From NCBI GenBank assembly GCA_919901555.1, contig CAKKPG010000045.1:1-38011 (forward strand): DNA of 38,011 nt. The letters run 5' to 3'. Position numbers and translations under genes: made by a program. How positions within the stretch are numbered: the first letter of the stretch is position 1; the number at the start of each line of letters is the position of its first letter. The notes beneath the pieces were generated by a model. That model worked only from the letters and a program-made list of their open reading frames with translations. It was not told the DNA's origin and did not search any database. Shown here piece after piece: positions 23,331 to 30,804 of the stretch. This DNA is from Nitrospiria bacterium. GTDB lineage: Bacteria; Nitrospirota; UBA9217.

Positions 23331-24107
23331 TTATTTCACAACCTTCGTCTTCTCTTTCAGAATGCCGACGAGCCGGCCGGCCATGTCGTTCACGTCCCCC
23401 TCAAGGACAACGCCTTTCCCCTTCTTCGCCGGCAGATACGCGCTGGCCGTGGCGGTCAGTTCCTTTTCCTTAAGGAAGTCGGCGATCGGGAAGGCGAGGA
23501 GCTCCTTCTTTTTGGCCTTCATGATATTGGGAAGGGTCGGATAGCGGGGCGTGTTGAGACCGAGCTGACAGGTGATCATCGCCGGCAATTTGAGCTTGAC
23601 CACCGCCTTGATCCCTCCTTCAAGTTCCCGCTTTGCGGTGATGACCCCGTCGGCAAAGGCAAAACCGACCACGGTGGTGACGCAGGGGATGCCTAAGGCT
23701 TCGGCTGCAAGAGGTCCGACCTGGCCGGAGCCCCGGTCCTGGGACTGCATCCCGAAGAAGATCAGGTCAAAGTTCTTGTCGCGGCTGAAGCCTGCGATCG
23801 CGGAAGCTATCTGCCAAGGATCTTTCCGAAAGGAGGCATTGTCCTGAATGTGGACCCCGCGGTCGCACCCCATGGCCAGGGCCTTTTTGATCATCTCGAC
23901 GACCCGGTCAGGGCCGATGGAAAGAACGGTAATGTCCGGCGTGTTGCCCTGTTGCTCCTTGAGCTGCACCGCCTGCTCAACGGCATACTCGTCGTACTCG
24001 TTCATCCTGAACGCCAGATCGGTCTCGTCATACCAGATACCTTCCCCGTTGACCTTGAACCTGGACGCCATGTCAGGCACCTGTTTGATGCAGACCAGTA
24101 TCTTCAT
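23331..24107 (-). CDS. etfB: Electron transfer flavoprotein beta subunit
   Basis: This is the beta subunit of ETF; with EtfA it carries one FAD between acyl-CoA dehydrogenases and the membrane oxidoreductase encoded just upstream. The 258-residue protein starts MKILVCIKQVPDM, typical for the family, includes GMQSQDRGSGQVGPLAAEAL in the middle and the ETF-beta signature region LNTPRYPTLPNIMKAKKK near residue 185-205. The GGAGG five bases before the ATG at 24107 decides the start over a GTG three bases earlier. Palindromic elements lie on both sides of the gene. Confidence 0.96.
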   Translation of the reverse strand: MKILVCIKQVPDMASRFKVNGEGIWYDETDLAFRMNEYDEYAVEQAVQLKEQQGNTPDITVLSIGPDRVVEMIKKALAMGCDRGVHIQDNASFRKDPWQIASAIAGFSRDKNFDLIFFGMQSQDRGSGQVGPLAAEALGIPCVTTVVGFAFADGVITAKRELEGGIKAVVKLKLPAMITCQLGLNTPRYPTLPNIMKAKKKELLAFPIADFLKEKELTATASAYLPAKKGKGVVLEGDVNDMAGRLVGILKEKTKVVK

Positions 24108-24136
24108 CACATCCTCCTAACCCGGAACCAAGTATG

Positions 24137-24307
24137 CCACGAAGACTCGAAGGCACGAAGTCTGATGAATGCAAAATGCAAAGTGCAAAATGCAAAAGTC
24201 AAAATTAAAAAAAATAAATCATGGCCTGGGGCCATACCACAATTTTGCAATTTGCATTTTGAAATTTGACTTTTGCCTTGCCTTTTTCGTGCCTTAGTGC
24301 CTTCGTG
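24137..24307 (-). repeat. About 165-bp palindromic element, copy 3 (inverted)
   Basis: The ends read CCACGAAGACTCGAAGGCAC and GTGCCTTAGTGCCTTCGTG. The core is the reverse complement of that in copies 1 and 2 (ATCATGGCC, gap, GGCCATACC). The A-rich and T-rich interior arms also match in reverse. It lies between the membrane oxidoreductase gene and etfB. The base string CCGGAACCAA precedes both this copy and copy 2, so some flanking leader sequence is shared too. Confidence 0.85.
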
Positions 24308-24337
24308 TCTGAATTTTGTTTTCATTTTTTATAGAAT

Positions 24338-26329
24338 TTAACGTGTAACTATTCTTGCGGCGATGATCTCGGCCAGATCAAGCGCCTTCAGTTTTTCTTC
24401 GCAGTTATTGATCTTTATCCCATCCTCGAACATGGTGAGACAGAAGGGGCAGTTGGAGACAAGGAGCGGGGTCCTGGTTGCCTGGGCCATGCTTACCCGC
24501 GTTGCGCTGATCCTTGTCCCCACCTTCTCTTCCGCCAGGATCAGGCCGCCTCCTCCGCCGCAGCAGAAGCTCGCGTACCCGGACTTCTCCATCTCCGTGA
24601 TCCGGCCGCCAACCGCCTTCAGCACGGCGCGCGGCTGGGCGATGATGTCCATGTAGCGCCCCAGGTAACAGGAGTCGTGGTAGGTGAACTCGAAGGCTGA
24701 TGGTTTTATTTTGAGCCTGCTGCTGTTGATAAGCCCGTTGATATAGGTGCTGTAATGCTCGACATCGATCTCCATTCCCAGGTCCCTGTAATCTCTCTTA
24801 AGAGTATTGAAACAGTGGGGGCAGGTGGCGACGATCTTCTTGACGCCGTAAGCCTTGATCCGCTCGATGTTCTGGGCGGCCACTGTCTGGTAGAGATACT
24901 CGTTCCCCAGCTTCCGTGGCGGCTCGCCGCAGCATTTCTCCTCTTTGCCGAGGATGCCGACCCGGATGCCCGCGGCGTTGCAGATACTGATGAAGCTCCG
25001 GGCGACCTCCCGGTTTCTCTTGTCAAAGGAAGCGAAGCAACCGACGAAGTAGAGGATGTCCACATCGTTGTCCTGCTCCATGATCTTCACGTCGAGTCCG
25101 TCGGCCCATTCCCCCCGGGCCGCATAGGCGAGGCCAAAAGGGTTGCCGTTCACTTCGATATCGTTGATTGCGGTCCGCACCTCGTCGCCAGGGAAGACTC
25201 CTTTCATGAGGGAGAGGTCCCTGCGCATCTCGAGGATCTTGTTCACATGCTCGATATTTGCCGGGCAGATATGCTGGCAGGCAAAGCAGGTGGTGCACGC
25301 CCAGAGAACATCCTCGGTGACTTTTTCGATCAGCCCTGCCTGGGGGTTGGAGAAGGCAACTTCGCCGATCTGCTTCACAACTTTCATGGGAGACAGGGGC
25401 TTGCCTGTCGCATAGGCCGGGCAGCGTTCCTGGCAGCGCTTGCAAGTAGTGCAGGCGTCGGCATCGAAAATATCCTTCCACGTGAGGTCATTGACTTTTG
25501 CCGCGCCGAACTGTTTGGCGCCTTCGTCCTCAAGATTGATGGTGGCGATACTCCCCCTGGCTGACAGGTCGGTGAACAAATAATTGGTGGAAGTCGTAAA
25601 GATGTGGCGCAGCTTGGTGAAGGGAATGATGACGATGAAGCCCATGCTCAGGAAAAAATGGACCCACCAGAGTATCTTATGAGTACGGGACAGGGCCTCA
25701 GGTGCCATGCCGAGAAAGAAGAACTTCCCGAAGAGCATGCCGACGGGCGAGAAAAGAGCCAGGCCGGGATTGGTCACAAGTTCGGTATCAGCGATCCGCA
25801 GCCCTTCGACGACAAAGCCGGTCAACAGGATGGCAAACAGCAGCGCGTGCACCACATAATCGTCACGGATGGTATCCAGGCCTTCCGGCTTTATGAAAAA
25901 GCGGCGCACGAGAAGCCCCCCGAGCATGACCAGCGCGACAAATCCGGCCACATCGAGAGTCAAGGAAAATATTTTATAGAATGTCCCTTTGAGGAAGAGC
26001 CACCCAAAGACCGGCTGGGTGAAATCCACCTGGGCCATGATGAGAAGGGTGCCGATGAAGAGGAGGCCGAAGCCCCAGAAGAAGAGTGCATGGAGAAAGC
26101 CGGGGCCGAACACCCGAAGCACCTGCGTCTGGACAAACGTGTTTTTCAGAAGCAAAGAGATCCGTTGCAACAGGCGGTCGTGCCTGATCAGCGCCTTTCC
26201 CAGTTTATACGCGGCGAAGCGCCGGTAAAATCCGTACAGAAGCACCGCGATGGCAATAAAGGCAAAGAAGTACATCGGCAGTATGACCCCGTGCCCGACG
26301 TTCCAGTATATTTCCCGCGTGGCTTCCAT
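24338..26329 (-). CDS. Membrane iron-sulfur oxidoreductase, ETF:(mena)quinone type
   Basis: The 663-residue protein fuses a NarI-like membrane domain (about five to six helices within residues 15-245, with histidines that can bind heme b) to a cytoplasmic HdrD/GlpC-like domain. The latter has two 4Fe-4S motifs, CTTCKRCQERCP (293-304) and CTTCFACQHICP (345-356), and two CCG domains (CCGEPPRK at 466 with CPHC at 503; CCGGGGG at 589 with CPFC at 627). This architecture, next to etfAB, is that of the membrane FeS oxidoreductase proposed to link ETF to menaquinone in Syntrophus, Syntrophomonas and Geobacter. It lies directly upstream of etfB and etfA, in the order expected for one pathway. Confidence 0.92.
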   Translation of the reverse strand: MEATREIYWNVGHGVILPMYFFAFIAIAVLLYGFYRRFAAYKLGKALIRHDRLLQRISLLLKNTFVQTQVLRVFGPGFLHALFFWGFGLLFIGTLLIMAQVDFTQPVFGWLFLKGTFYKIFSLTLDVAGFVALVMLGGLLVRRFFIKPEGLDTIRDDYVVHALLFAILLTGFVVEGLRIADTELVTNPGLALFSPVGMLFGKFFFLGMAPEALSRTHKILWWVHFFLSMGFIVIIPFTKLRHIFTTSTNYLFTDLSARGSIATINLEDEGAKQFGAAKVNDLTWKDIFDADACTTCKRCQERCPAYATGKPLSPMKVVKQIGEVAFSNPQAGLIEKVTEDVLWACTTCFACQHICPANIEHVNKILEMRRDLSLMKGVFPGDEVRTAINDIEVNGNPFGLAYAARGEWADGLDVKIMEQDNDVDILYFVGCFASFDKRNREVARSFISICNAAGIRVGILGKEEKCCGEPPRKLGNEYLYQTVAAQNIERIKAYGVKKIVATCPHCFNTLKRDYRDLGMEIDVEHYSTYINGLINSSRLKIKPSAFEFTYHDSCYLGRYMDIIAQPRAVLKAVGGRITEMEKSGYASFCCGGGGGLILAEEKVGTRISATRVSMAQATRTPLLVSNCPFCLTMFEDGIKINNCEEKLKALDLAEIIAARIVTR

Positions 26330-26349
26330 GAAAGCACTCCTGATTGGGA

Positions 26350-26772
26350 TTATGGCTGCATCATTTCGATGCCATCAATGCCCTTGAAATGCTTCCTGTC
26401 AAAGGTATAGATGACACGGACCTCAGCCGCTTTGGCGAAGGCGACGATCCATGCGTCTATGAAATCGATTGCCTCATTGCGATAAATCGCGATGGCATCA
26501 GAGACGACAGTCTTGTCACTGACCTCGACGCCATGCGTATGCAGGATTGCGTTCAAGAGCGGCACAATCTCACTGCGTTCGAGTTTATAAAAGCTTTGAA
26601 GGACCCAGACCAGTTCCGCGATCACGACAGAGGGAATCAGCAGCCTGATCTCTCCCTGCGCCGCCTTGAGCAGAAGGCGTTTGACATCATTTGCCTTGGA
26701 TGGATCGTCCCCGGTCAGATAGCGGACGAGCAGATTGGTATCGATGACGGCAGGCTTACGGTCGTCCAGCAC
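26350..26772 (-). CDS. vapC: VapC-type PIN-domain toxin
   Basis: This PIN-domain ribonuclease is probably the toxin of a vapBC pair. The 140-residue protein has the acidic active-site residues in order: the Asp of VIDTNLLVRY near the start, the Glu of VIAELVWVL (about 50), and the Asp of DFIDAWIVAFA (about 105), followed by FDRKHFKGI. I start at GTG 26772, where AAAGGCGGG is correctly placed. An ATG at 26796 is also open. The start overlaps the end of the antitoxin gene by 17 bases, showing translational coupling. Confidence 0.88.
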   Translation of the reverse strand: MLDDRKPAVIDTNLLVRYLTGDDPSKANDVKRLLLKAAQGEIRLLIPSVVIAELVWVLQSFYKLERSEIVPLLNAILHTHGVEVSDKTVVSDAIAIYRNEAIDFIDAWIVAFAKAAEVRVIYTFDRKHFKGIDGIEMMQP

Positions 26773-27016
26773 GCTTGCCCGCCTTTCTCCCGACATACGT
26801 TCTGGCTGCCTCCCGGACAATGTCGACATCGGCATGTTTGGCCCGTCCCTTGAGATACCCCTTATAGTCCAGAAGGGATTGAGCGGGTTTGATCACAAAC
26901 GTATCATCCTCCTGCTCGAAAACAACCACTCCGCCCTCCCGAAGATGCAGGATATCCCGTACTTTCTTGGGAAGCGTGATCTGGCCTTTTGATGTAATCT
27001 TCGCGGTAACCGTCAT
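26756..27016 (-). CDS. vapB: AbrB/SpoVT-type antitoxin (VapB)
   Basis: The 86-residue protein has an N-terminal swapped-hairpin DNA-binding domain, with TAKITSKGQITLPKKVRDIL and GGVVVFEQEDD, and a basic C-terminal tail expected to wrap the toxin. AAGGAG is placed seven bases before the ATG. A near-consensus promoter lies 40 bases upstream, and the toxin gene overlaps its end. The module sits between fatty-acid oxidation genes without disturbing them. Confidence 0.9.
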   Translation of the reverse strand: MTVTAKITSKGQITLPKKVRDILHLREGGVVVFEQEDDTFVIKPAQSLLDYKGYLKGRAKHADVDIVREAARTYVGRKAGKRAGRP

Positions 27017-27055
27017 GTCGCCTCTCCTTACCCAGTATGTTACTCCTTACTTTTT

Positions 27056-27084
27056 ATTATAACCAATGACCCGTAAATTATCAA
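27056..27084 (-). promoter_or_regulatory. vapB: Strong vapBC promoter
   Basis: On the minus strand TTGATA (27079-27084) and a perfect TATAAT (27056-27061) are separated by exactly 17 bases. VapB-type antitoxins usually repress such promoters. The AAAAAGTAAGGAG leader follows. Confidence 0.75.
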
Positions 27085-27486
27085 GTGGAAATCAGAGGAC
27101 GAGGTGGGCTATCTCCAGAGGGAAAAACAGTATGGGGCGGATGCGATAAAATGCACTACGTGGCTCAACAGCAAGATTCAAGACGCGACCCTATGAGTTC
27201 CCTATGAGTTCCCTTCCATGCTGCGCAGTCACTTGTTTTTCCGTCATTCTTGACCCCAAGTCGTAGTAGAGCGTTTTTTTGCCTAACCATGTAATTGAGC
27301 GACAGGACGAATGTAGCAGAATCCTGCCCAATTTGGCAAACAAAAATCACACAACTATTTGATATTACCAAGGTCGCTTGTCGGTTAACACCGCAAATTG
27401 AACAGCTACACTCATCACGGCAAAGGTCCAGTGCTCCAGCCAATTCAGGGGGGCAAGGGGCATGTCGATAACAAGTTCAAAGTCTG
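27073..27486. other. Intergenic stretch with possible gene relic
   Basis: No intact gene is seen. On the plus strand, codons from about 27077 to 27196 read without a start as a coding-like peptide ending WLNSKIQDATL, which may be the tail of a lost gene. CCTATGAGTT is directly repeated near 27190. A 92-codon minus-strand frame at 27165-27443 has no motif, no RBS and unusual composition. Confidence 0.4.
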
Positions 27487-27525
27487 TAGGTTGGGCTGAA
27501 TGATTTCTTCGTGAAGCCCAACCTA
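27487..27525. repeat. TAGGTTGGGCT inverted repeat
   Basis: Perfect 11-bp arms, TAGGTTGGGCT and AGCCCAACCTA, flank a 17-base loop. This is a common intergenic repeat type in bacterial genomes. It lies about 80 bases after the acyl-CoA dehydrogenase stop. Confidence 0.75.
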
Positions 27526-27605
27526 TCGTGTCGAAAGATGTTGGGCAAGGTGACCCGTTTTGCCCAGCTTATCAACTGTCGTTCTTAGGACAATCCGTGA
27601 CGGAC

Positions 27606-29384
27606 CTAAAAAATATACTTCTCCGCCTCAATGGCCGCGTCAGCCAACTGCCGCTTCGCCATGAGAAGACCGGTGGCGTCGTATTTGGTGAACCGCCTGA
27701 TCCCGCCGAGAAGCATGGTCAGGTTGTCTCCTTCTTCGACGAAGAAGGCCGCCTTGCGCGCCGCAGTGGCCGCCTTCTCCGAAGCGTTGAAGGCAAAGAC
27801 CTTCACCGCGGCCGTGACCACCAGCTTTTTGGCCTCGCTCAGTGTCGGCATGATCTTTTCAGCGCGCAGGAGGGAGCTCTCTATGGCGAAGATGTTGATG
27901 GCCACGTCGGCTACCGCCAGCAGGATCTCCTGCTCGTCCTTGATGGCGGCCATATATTTTTGCGCGCCGGTCCCCGCGATCACCAGGAAGATCTTCTTCA
28001 GGTTGGCGAGAAGCGCCTTTTCCGCGCCAAAGGCGCCCTTGTCGCCGGACTCGTCGAGGGAGGGCGACGTGAGCGCTTCGATCGCCTTCATCGCCTCGCG
28101 CTGCAGCGGAAGCTCCCCTTTCATGGACCGCGTCAGGATCATGCCGGGGATCAGGAGGCGGTTGATCTCGTTCGTCCCCTCGAAGATCCTGTTGATCCGC
28201 TCATCGCGGTAGAACCTCTCCGCCGGGTAGTCCTCGATAAAACCGTAGCCGCCGAATATCTGCACCACCTCGTCCACCACGTCGGCAAGGACCTCGCTGC
28301 AGAACACCTTGGCGATGGCGCACTCGATGGCATACTCCTCGATCCCCTTCTGGTAGGCTTCGTAGTAGTTGGGGGTGTCCTTGGCAATGGTCGCCAGCTT
28401 GTTGTCGATCATCCCGGCCAGGCGATAGACGAGCGATTCCGAGGCGAAGATCGCGGCCGTCTGATCGGCGATCTTCTCTTTGATGGCGCCGAAGCTTGCG
28501 ATGGGAACGCCGAACTGCTTCCTGATAACGGCGTACTTGATCCCCTCGCCAAGGGCGTGCTTGGCGGCCCCGGTCACTCCCGCGCCCAGCTTGAAACGGC
28601 CGACGTTCAGGACGTTGAAAGCGATCTTGTGCCCTTTGCCGATCGTGCCGAGCAGGTTTTCCTTCGGCACCTTTGCGTTCTCGAGCACGACCTGCGTGGT
28701 GGAGGTCCCCCTTATCCCGAGCTTCTTCTCCTCGGGCCCTATGGACAGCCCCTCCGTGTTCCTTTCCACGAGGAACGCGGTAAAATGCTCCTTGTCCACC
28801 TTGGCAAAGATCGTGTAGAGGTTGGCGAAGCCCCCGTTGGTGATGAACTGCTTCGTGCCGTTCAAAATATAGTATTTCCCGTCGGAAGAGAGGACGGCTG
28901 TGGCCTTGGCGCCAAGGGCGTCGCTGCCCGAGTCCGGCTCGGTCAGGCAGTAAGCCGCGACCCACTCGCCGGTGATGATCTTCTTCAGGTATTTTTCCTT
29001 TTGCTCCTTGGTCCCATAGTAGACGAGCGGAAGCGTACCGATGCCGGTATGGGCCGAGTAGGTCACGGAAAAAGAACCGGATGTAGATATCTTCTCCGCC
29101 ACCAGCATGCTGGTCGCCTTGTCGAGTTCGAGACCGCCGTACTCCTCGGGGGCGTCGATCATAAGAAGCCCCAGCTCGCCGCACTTTTTCATCAACTGGA
29201 CCACCAGGTCGAAATTGTGCTTCTCGATCTCCTCCTGGCGGGGGACGACCTCGTTCAGTACGAACTGGGAGGTGGTCTCGCCGATCTGTTTCTGCTCGTC
29301 GGTGAAGCCCTCCGGTGTAAAGACATCGTCCTTGGTCACGTCGGTGATCAGGTACTCGGCCCCTTTGAATAGTTTCGCGGTCAT
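27606..29384 (-). CDS. Acyl-CoA dehydrogenase, long form
   Basis: It catalyses the first beta-oxidation step, making trans-2-enoyl-CoA and passing electrons to ETF. The 592-residue protein is longer than the usual 380 because of a C-terminal extension of about 160 residues, as in the very-long-chain-type enzymes of many anaerobes. FAD-domain signatures are AYCLTEPDSGSDALG and FITNGGFA. The catalytic glutamate is the one in NRIFEGTNEINR. GFIEDYPAERFYRD is the usual preceding motif. The start at 29384 has GAGGTG upstream. An earlier in-frame ATG (29441) has no RBS and lies in the repeat region. It follows the thiolase gene on the same strand. Confidence 0.95.
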   Translation of the reverse strand: MTAKLFKGAEYLITDVTKDDVFTPEGFTDEQKQIGETTSQFVLNEVVPRQEEIEKHNFDLVVQLMKKCGELGLLMIDAPEEYGGLELDKATSMLVAEKISTSGSFSVTYSAHTGIGTLPLVYYGTKEQKEKYLKKIITGEWVAAYCLTEPDSGSDALGAKATAVLSSDGKYYILNGTKQFITNGGFANLYTIFAKVDKEHFTAFLVERNTEGLSIGPEEKKLGIRGTSTTQVVLENAKVPKENLLGTIGKGHKIAFNVLNVGRFKLGAGVTGAAKHALGEGIKYAVIRKQFGVPIASFGAIKEKIADQTAAIFASESLVYRLAGMIDNKLATIAKDTPNYYEAYQKGIEEYAIECAIAKVFCSEVLADVVDEVVQIFGGYGFIEDYPAERFYRDERINRIFEGTNEINRLLIPGMILTRSMKGELPLQREAMKAIEALTSPSLDESGDKGAFGAEKALLANLKKIFLVIAGTGAQKYMAAIKDEQEILLAVADVAINIFAIESSLLRAEKIMPTLSEAKKLVVTAAVKVFAFNASEKAATAARKAAFFVEEGDNLTMLLGGIRRFTKYDATGLLMAKRQLADAAIEAEKYIF

Positions 29385-29427
29385 GGCATTCACCTCGTCT
29401 GGTTTTTTTGTAATTACCCAGGTCAAA

Positions 29428-29485
29428 TGTAGCGCCCCCATTTACTGGGGGCGATTAATCGTCGGGGATAAACCCCGACGCTACA
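29428..29485. repeat. TGTAGCG double-hairpin repeat
   Basis: The outer arms TGTAGCG and CGCTACA enclose two perfect small hairpins (CGCCCCC/GGGGGCG and CGTCGGGG/CCCCGACG). This type of repeat is common in metagenomic Nitrospirota and Desulfobacterota. It separates the thiolase and acyl-CoA dehydrogenase genes. Confidence 0.8.
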
Positions 29486-29540
29486 ATCTTTTGTGATTGT
29501 TGCGCCTTTTTGCGGCTGACCTGAGTAGTCACTTATGATC

Positions 29541-30713
29541 TTACATCTTCTCAAAGATCCCCGCGGCCCCCATGCCGCCGCCGATGCACATGGTGACCAT
29601 GCCGTAGCGGACCTTGCTCCGCCGCATCTCATGGAGAAGGGTCGTGGTCAGCTTCGCGCCGGTGCACCCCAGGGGGTGCCCCAGGGCGATCGCGCCTCCG
29701 CTCACATTGACCCTGGCAGGATCGAGCCCGAGGGTCCGTATGCATGCGAGAGACTGGGCCGCGAACGCCTCGTTGAGTTCAAGAAGACTTATATCCTCCT
29801 GCTTCAGCCCCGCGAGCTTGAGCGCAGCAGGGACCGCCTCGATGGGACCGATCCCCATGATCTCCGGCGGCACGCCTTTCACCGCAAATGCGACGAACCG
29901 TGCGAGAGGAGCTTTGCCGCTCTTTTTGAGAAATTCCTCGGACACGACCAGCACCGCCGCGGCCCCGTCGGTCATCTGCGACGCATTGCCGGCCGTGACC
30001 GTGCCGTTCGTCTTGAATGCGGGCTTCAGTTTTCCCAGGATTGCCGTGGTCGTGTCCCCCCGCACACCGTCATCGATAGTCACGAGCTTCTTTTCTCTTT
30101 TCATCTTGCCGTTGACCAGCGTGCAGTTCTCAACTTCGACAGGAATGATCTGCTCCTTGAATTTACCCTGTTCGATGGCGGCCGCGGCCTTGACATGACT
30201 TGCCACGGCAAAGGCATCCTGGTCTTCCCGGGAAACCTTGTACTTGTCCGCCACCAGCTCGGCGGTGATCCCCATGGTGGCGAATGATTCCGGCCAGGAG
30301 GAAGCCAGAAAGGGATTGACGCTGTACTTGTTCCCACCCATCGGGATCATGGTCATGCTCTCCACGCCGCCGGCGATGATGCAGTCGGCGAACCCCGCCA
30401 TGATCCGTTCGGCGGCCGAGGCTATTGTCTGGAGTCCGGACGAGCAGAAGCGGTTGACGGTCTGGGCAGGCACCTGGTAGGGGATCCCGGCCCTCATTGC
30501 CGCGATCCGCGCCATGTTCATCCCCTGCTCCCCCTCGGGGAAGGCGCACCCGATGATGATGTCCTCGACCAGCAGCGGGTCTATGGCCGTTCTCTCCAGT
30601 AGCCCTTTCAGCGCGGCCGCTGCCAGATCGTCGGGCCGTACATCCTTTAATTTCCCTTTTTTCGCCTTGCACCCCGGAGTGCGATAGGCGGCAAGGATAT
30701 ATGCGTTTCTCAT
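29541..30713 (-). CDS. fadA: Acetyl-CoA acyltransferase (thiolase)
   Basis: This is the last enzyme of the beta-oxidation cycle, cleaving 3-ketoacyl-CoA with CoA. The 390-residue length is standard. The active-site residues are all present: Cys90 in NRFCSSGLQ, His346 in GHPLGCTG and Cys376 in CIGGGMG. GGVESMTMIPMG follows the first motif as usual. GGAGG precedes the ATG. It lies between the dehydrogenase and hydratase genes in the same direction, with 91 and 156 bases on either side. It could also act as a biosynthetic acetoacetyl-CoA thiolase, but the context argues for oxidation. Confidence 0.95.
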   Translation of the reverse strand: MRNAYILAAYRTPGCKAKKGKLKDVRPDDLAAAALKGLLERTAIDPLLVEDIIIGCAFPEGEQGMNMARIAAMRAGIPYQVPAQTVNRFCSSGLQTIASAAERIMAGFADCIIAGGVESMTMIPMGGNKYSVNPFLASSWPESFATMGITAELVADKYKVSREDQDAFAVASHVKAAAAIEQGKFKEQIIPVEVENCTLVNGKMKREKKLVTIDDGVRGDTTTAILGKLKPAFKTNGTVTAGNASQMTDGAAAVLVVSEEFLKKSGKAPLARFVAFAVKGVPPEIMGIGPIEAVPAALKLAGLKQEDISLLELNEAFAAQSLACIRTLGLDPARVNVSGGAIALGHPLGCTGAKLTTTLLHEMRRSKVRYGMVTMCIGGGMGAAGIFEKM

Positions 30714-30804
30714 CGGTATCCTCCGTTGTTTCTTAGTAACTACTCAGGGCTGTCTCGCGCTCATGTTTTCCAATTTGAATTTTACAATTTTCAATTTACA
30801 ATTT

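Noticed and set aside
27165-27443. A 92-codon minus-strand frame in the gap before the acyl-CoA dehydrogenase end
   Set aside because: No ribosome-binding site, no recognised motif and an odd cysteine-rich composition. I treat it as noncoding.
27528-29372. A 614-codon open frame on the plus strand
   Set aside because: It is the antisense shadow of the acyl-CoA dehydrogenase, whose motifs are unambiguous. Long shadows are common in GC-rich DNA.
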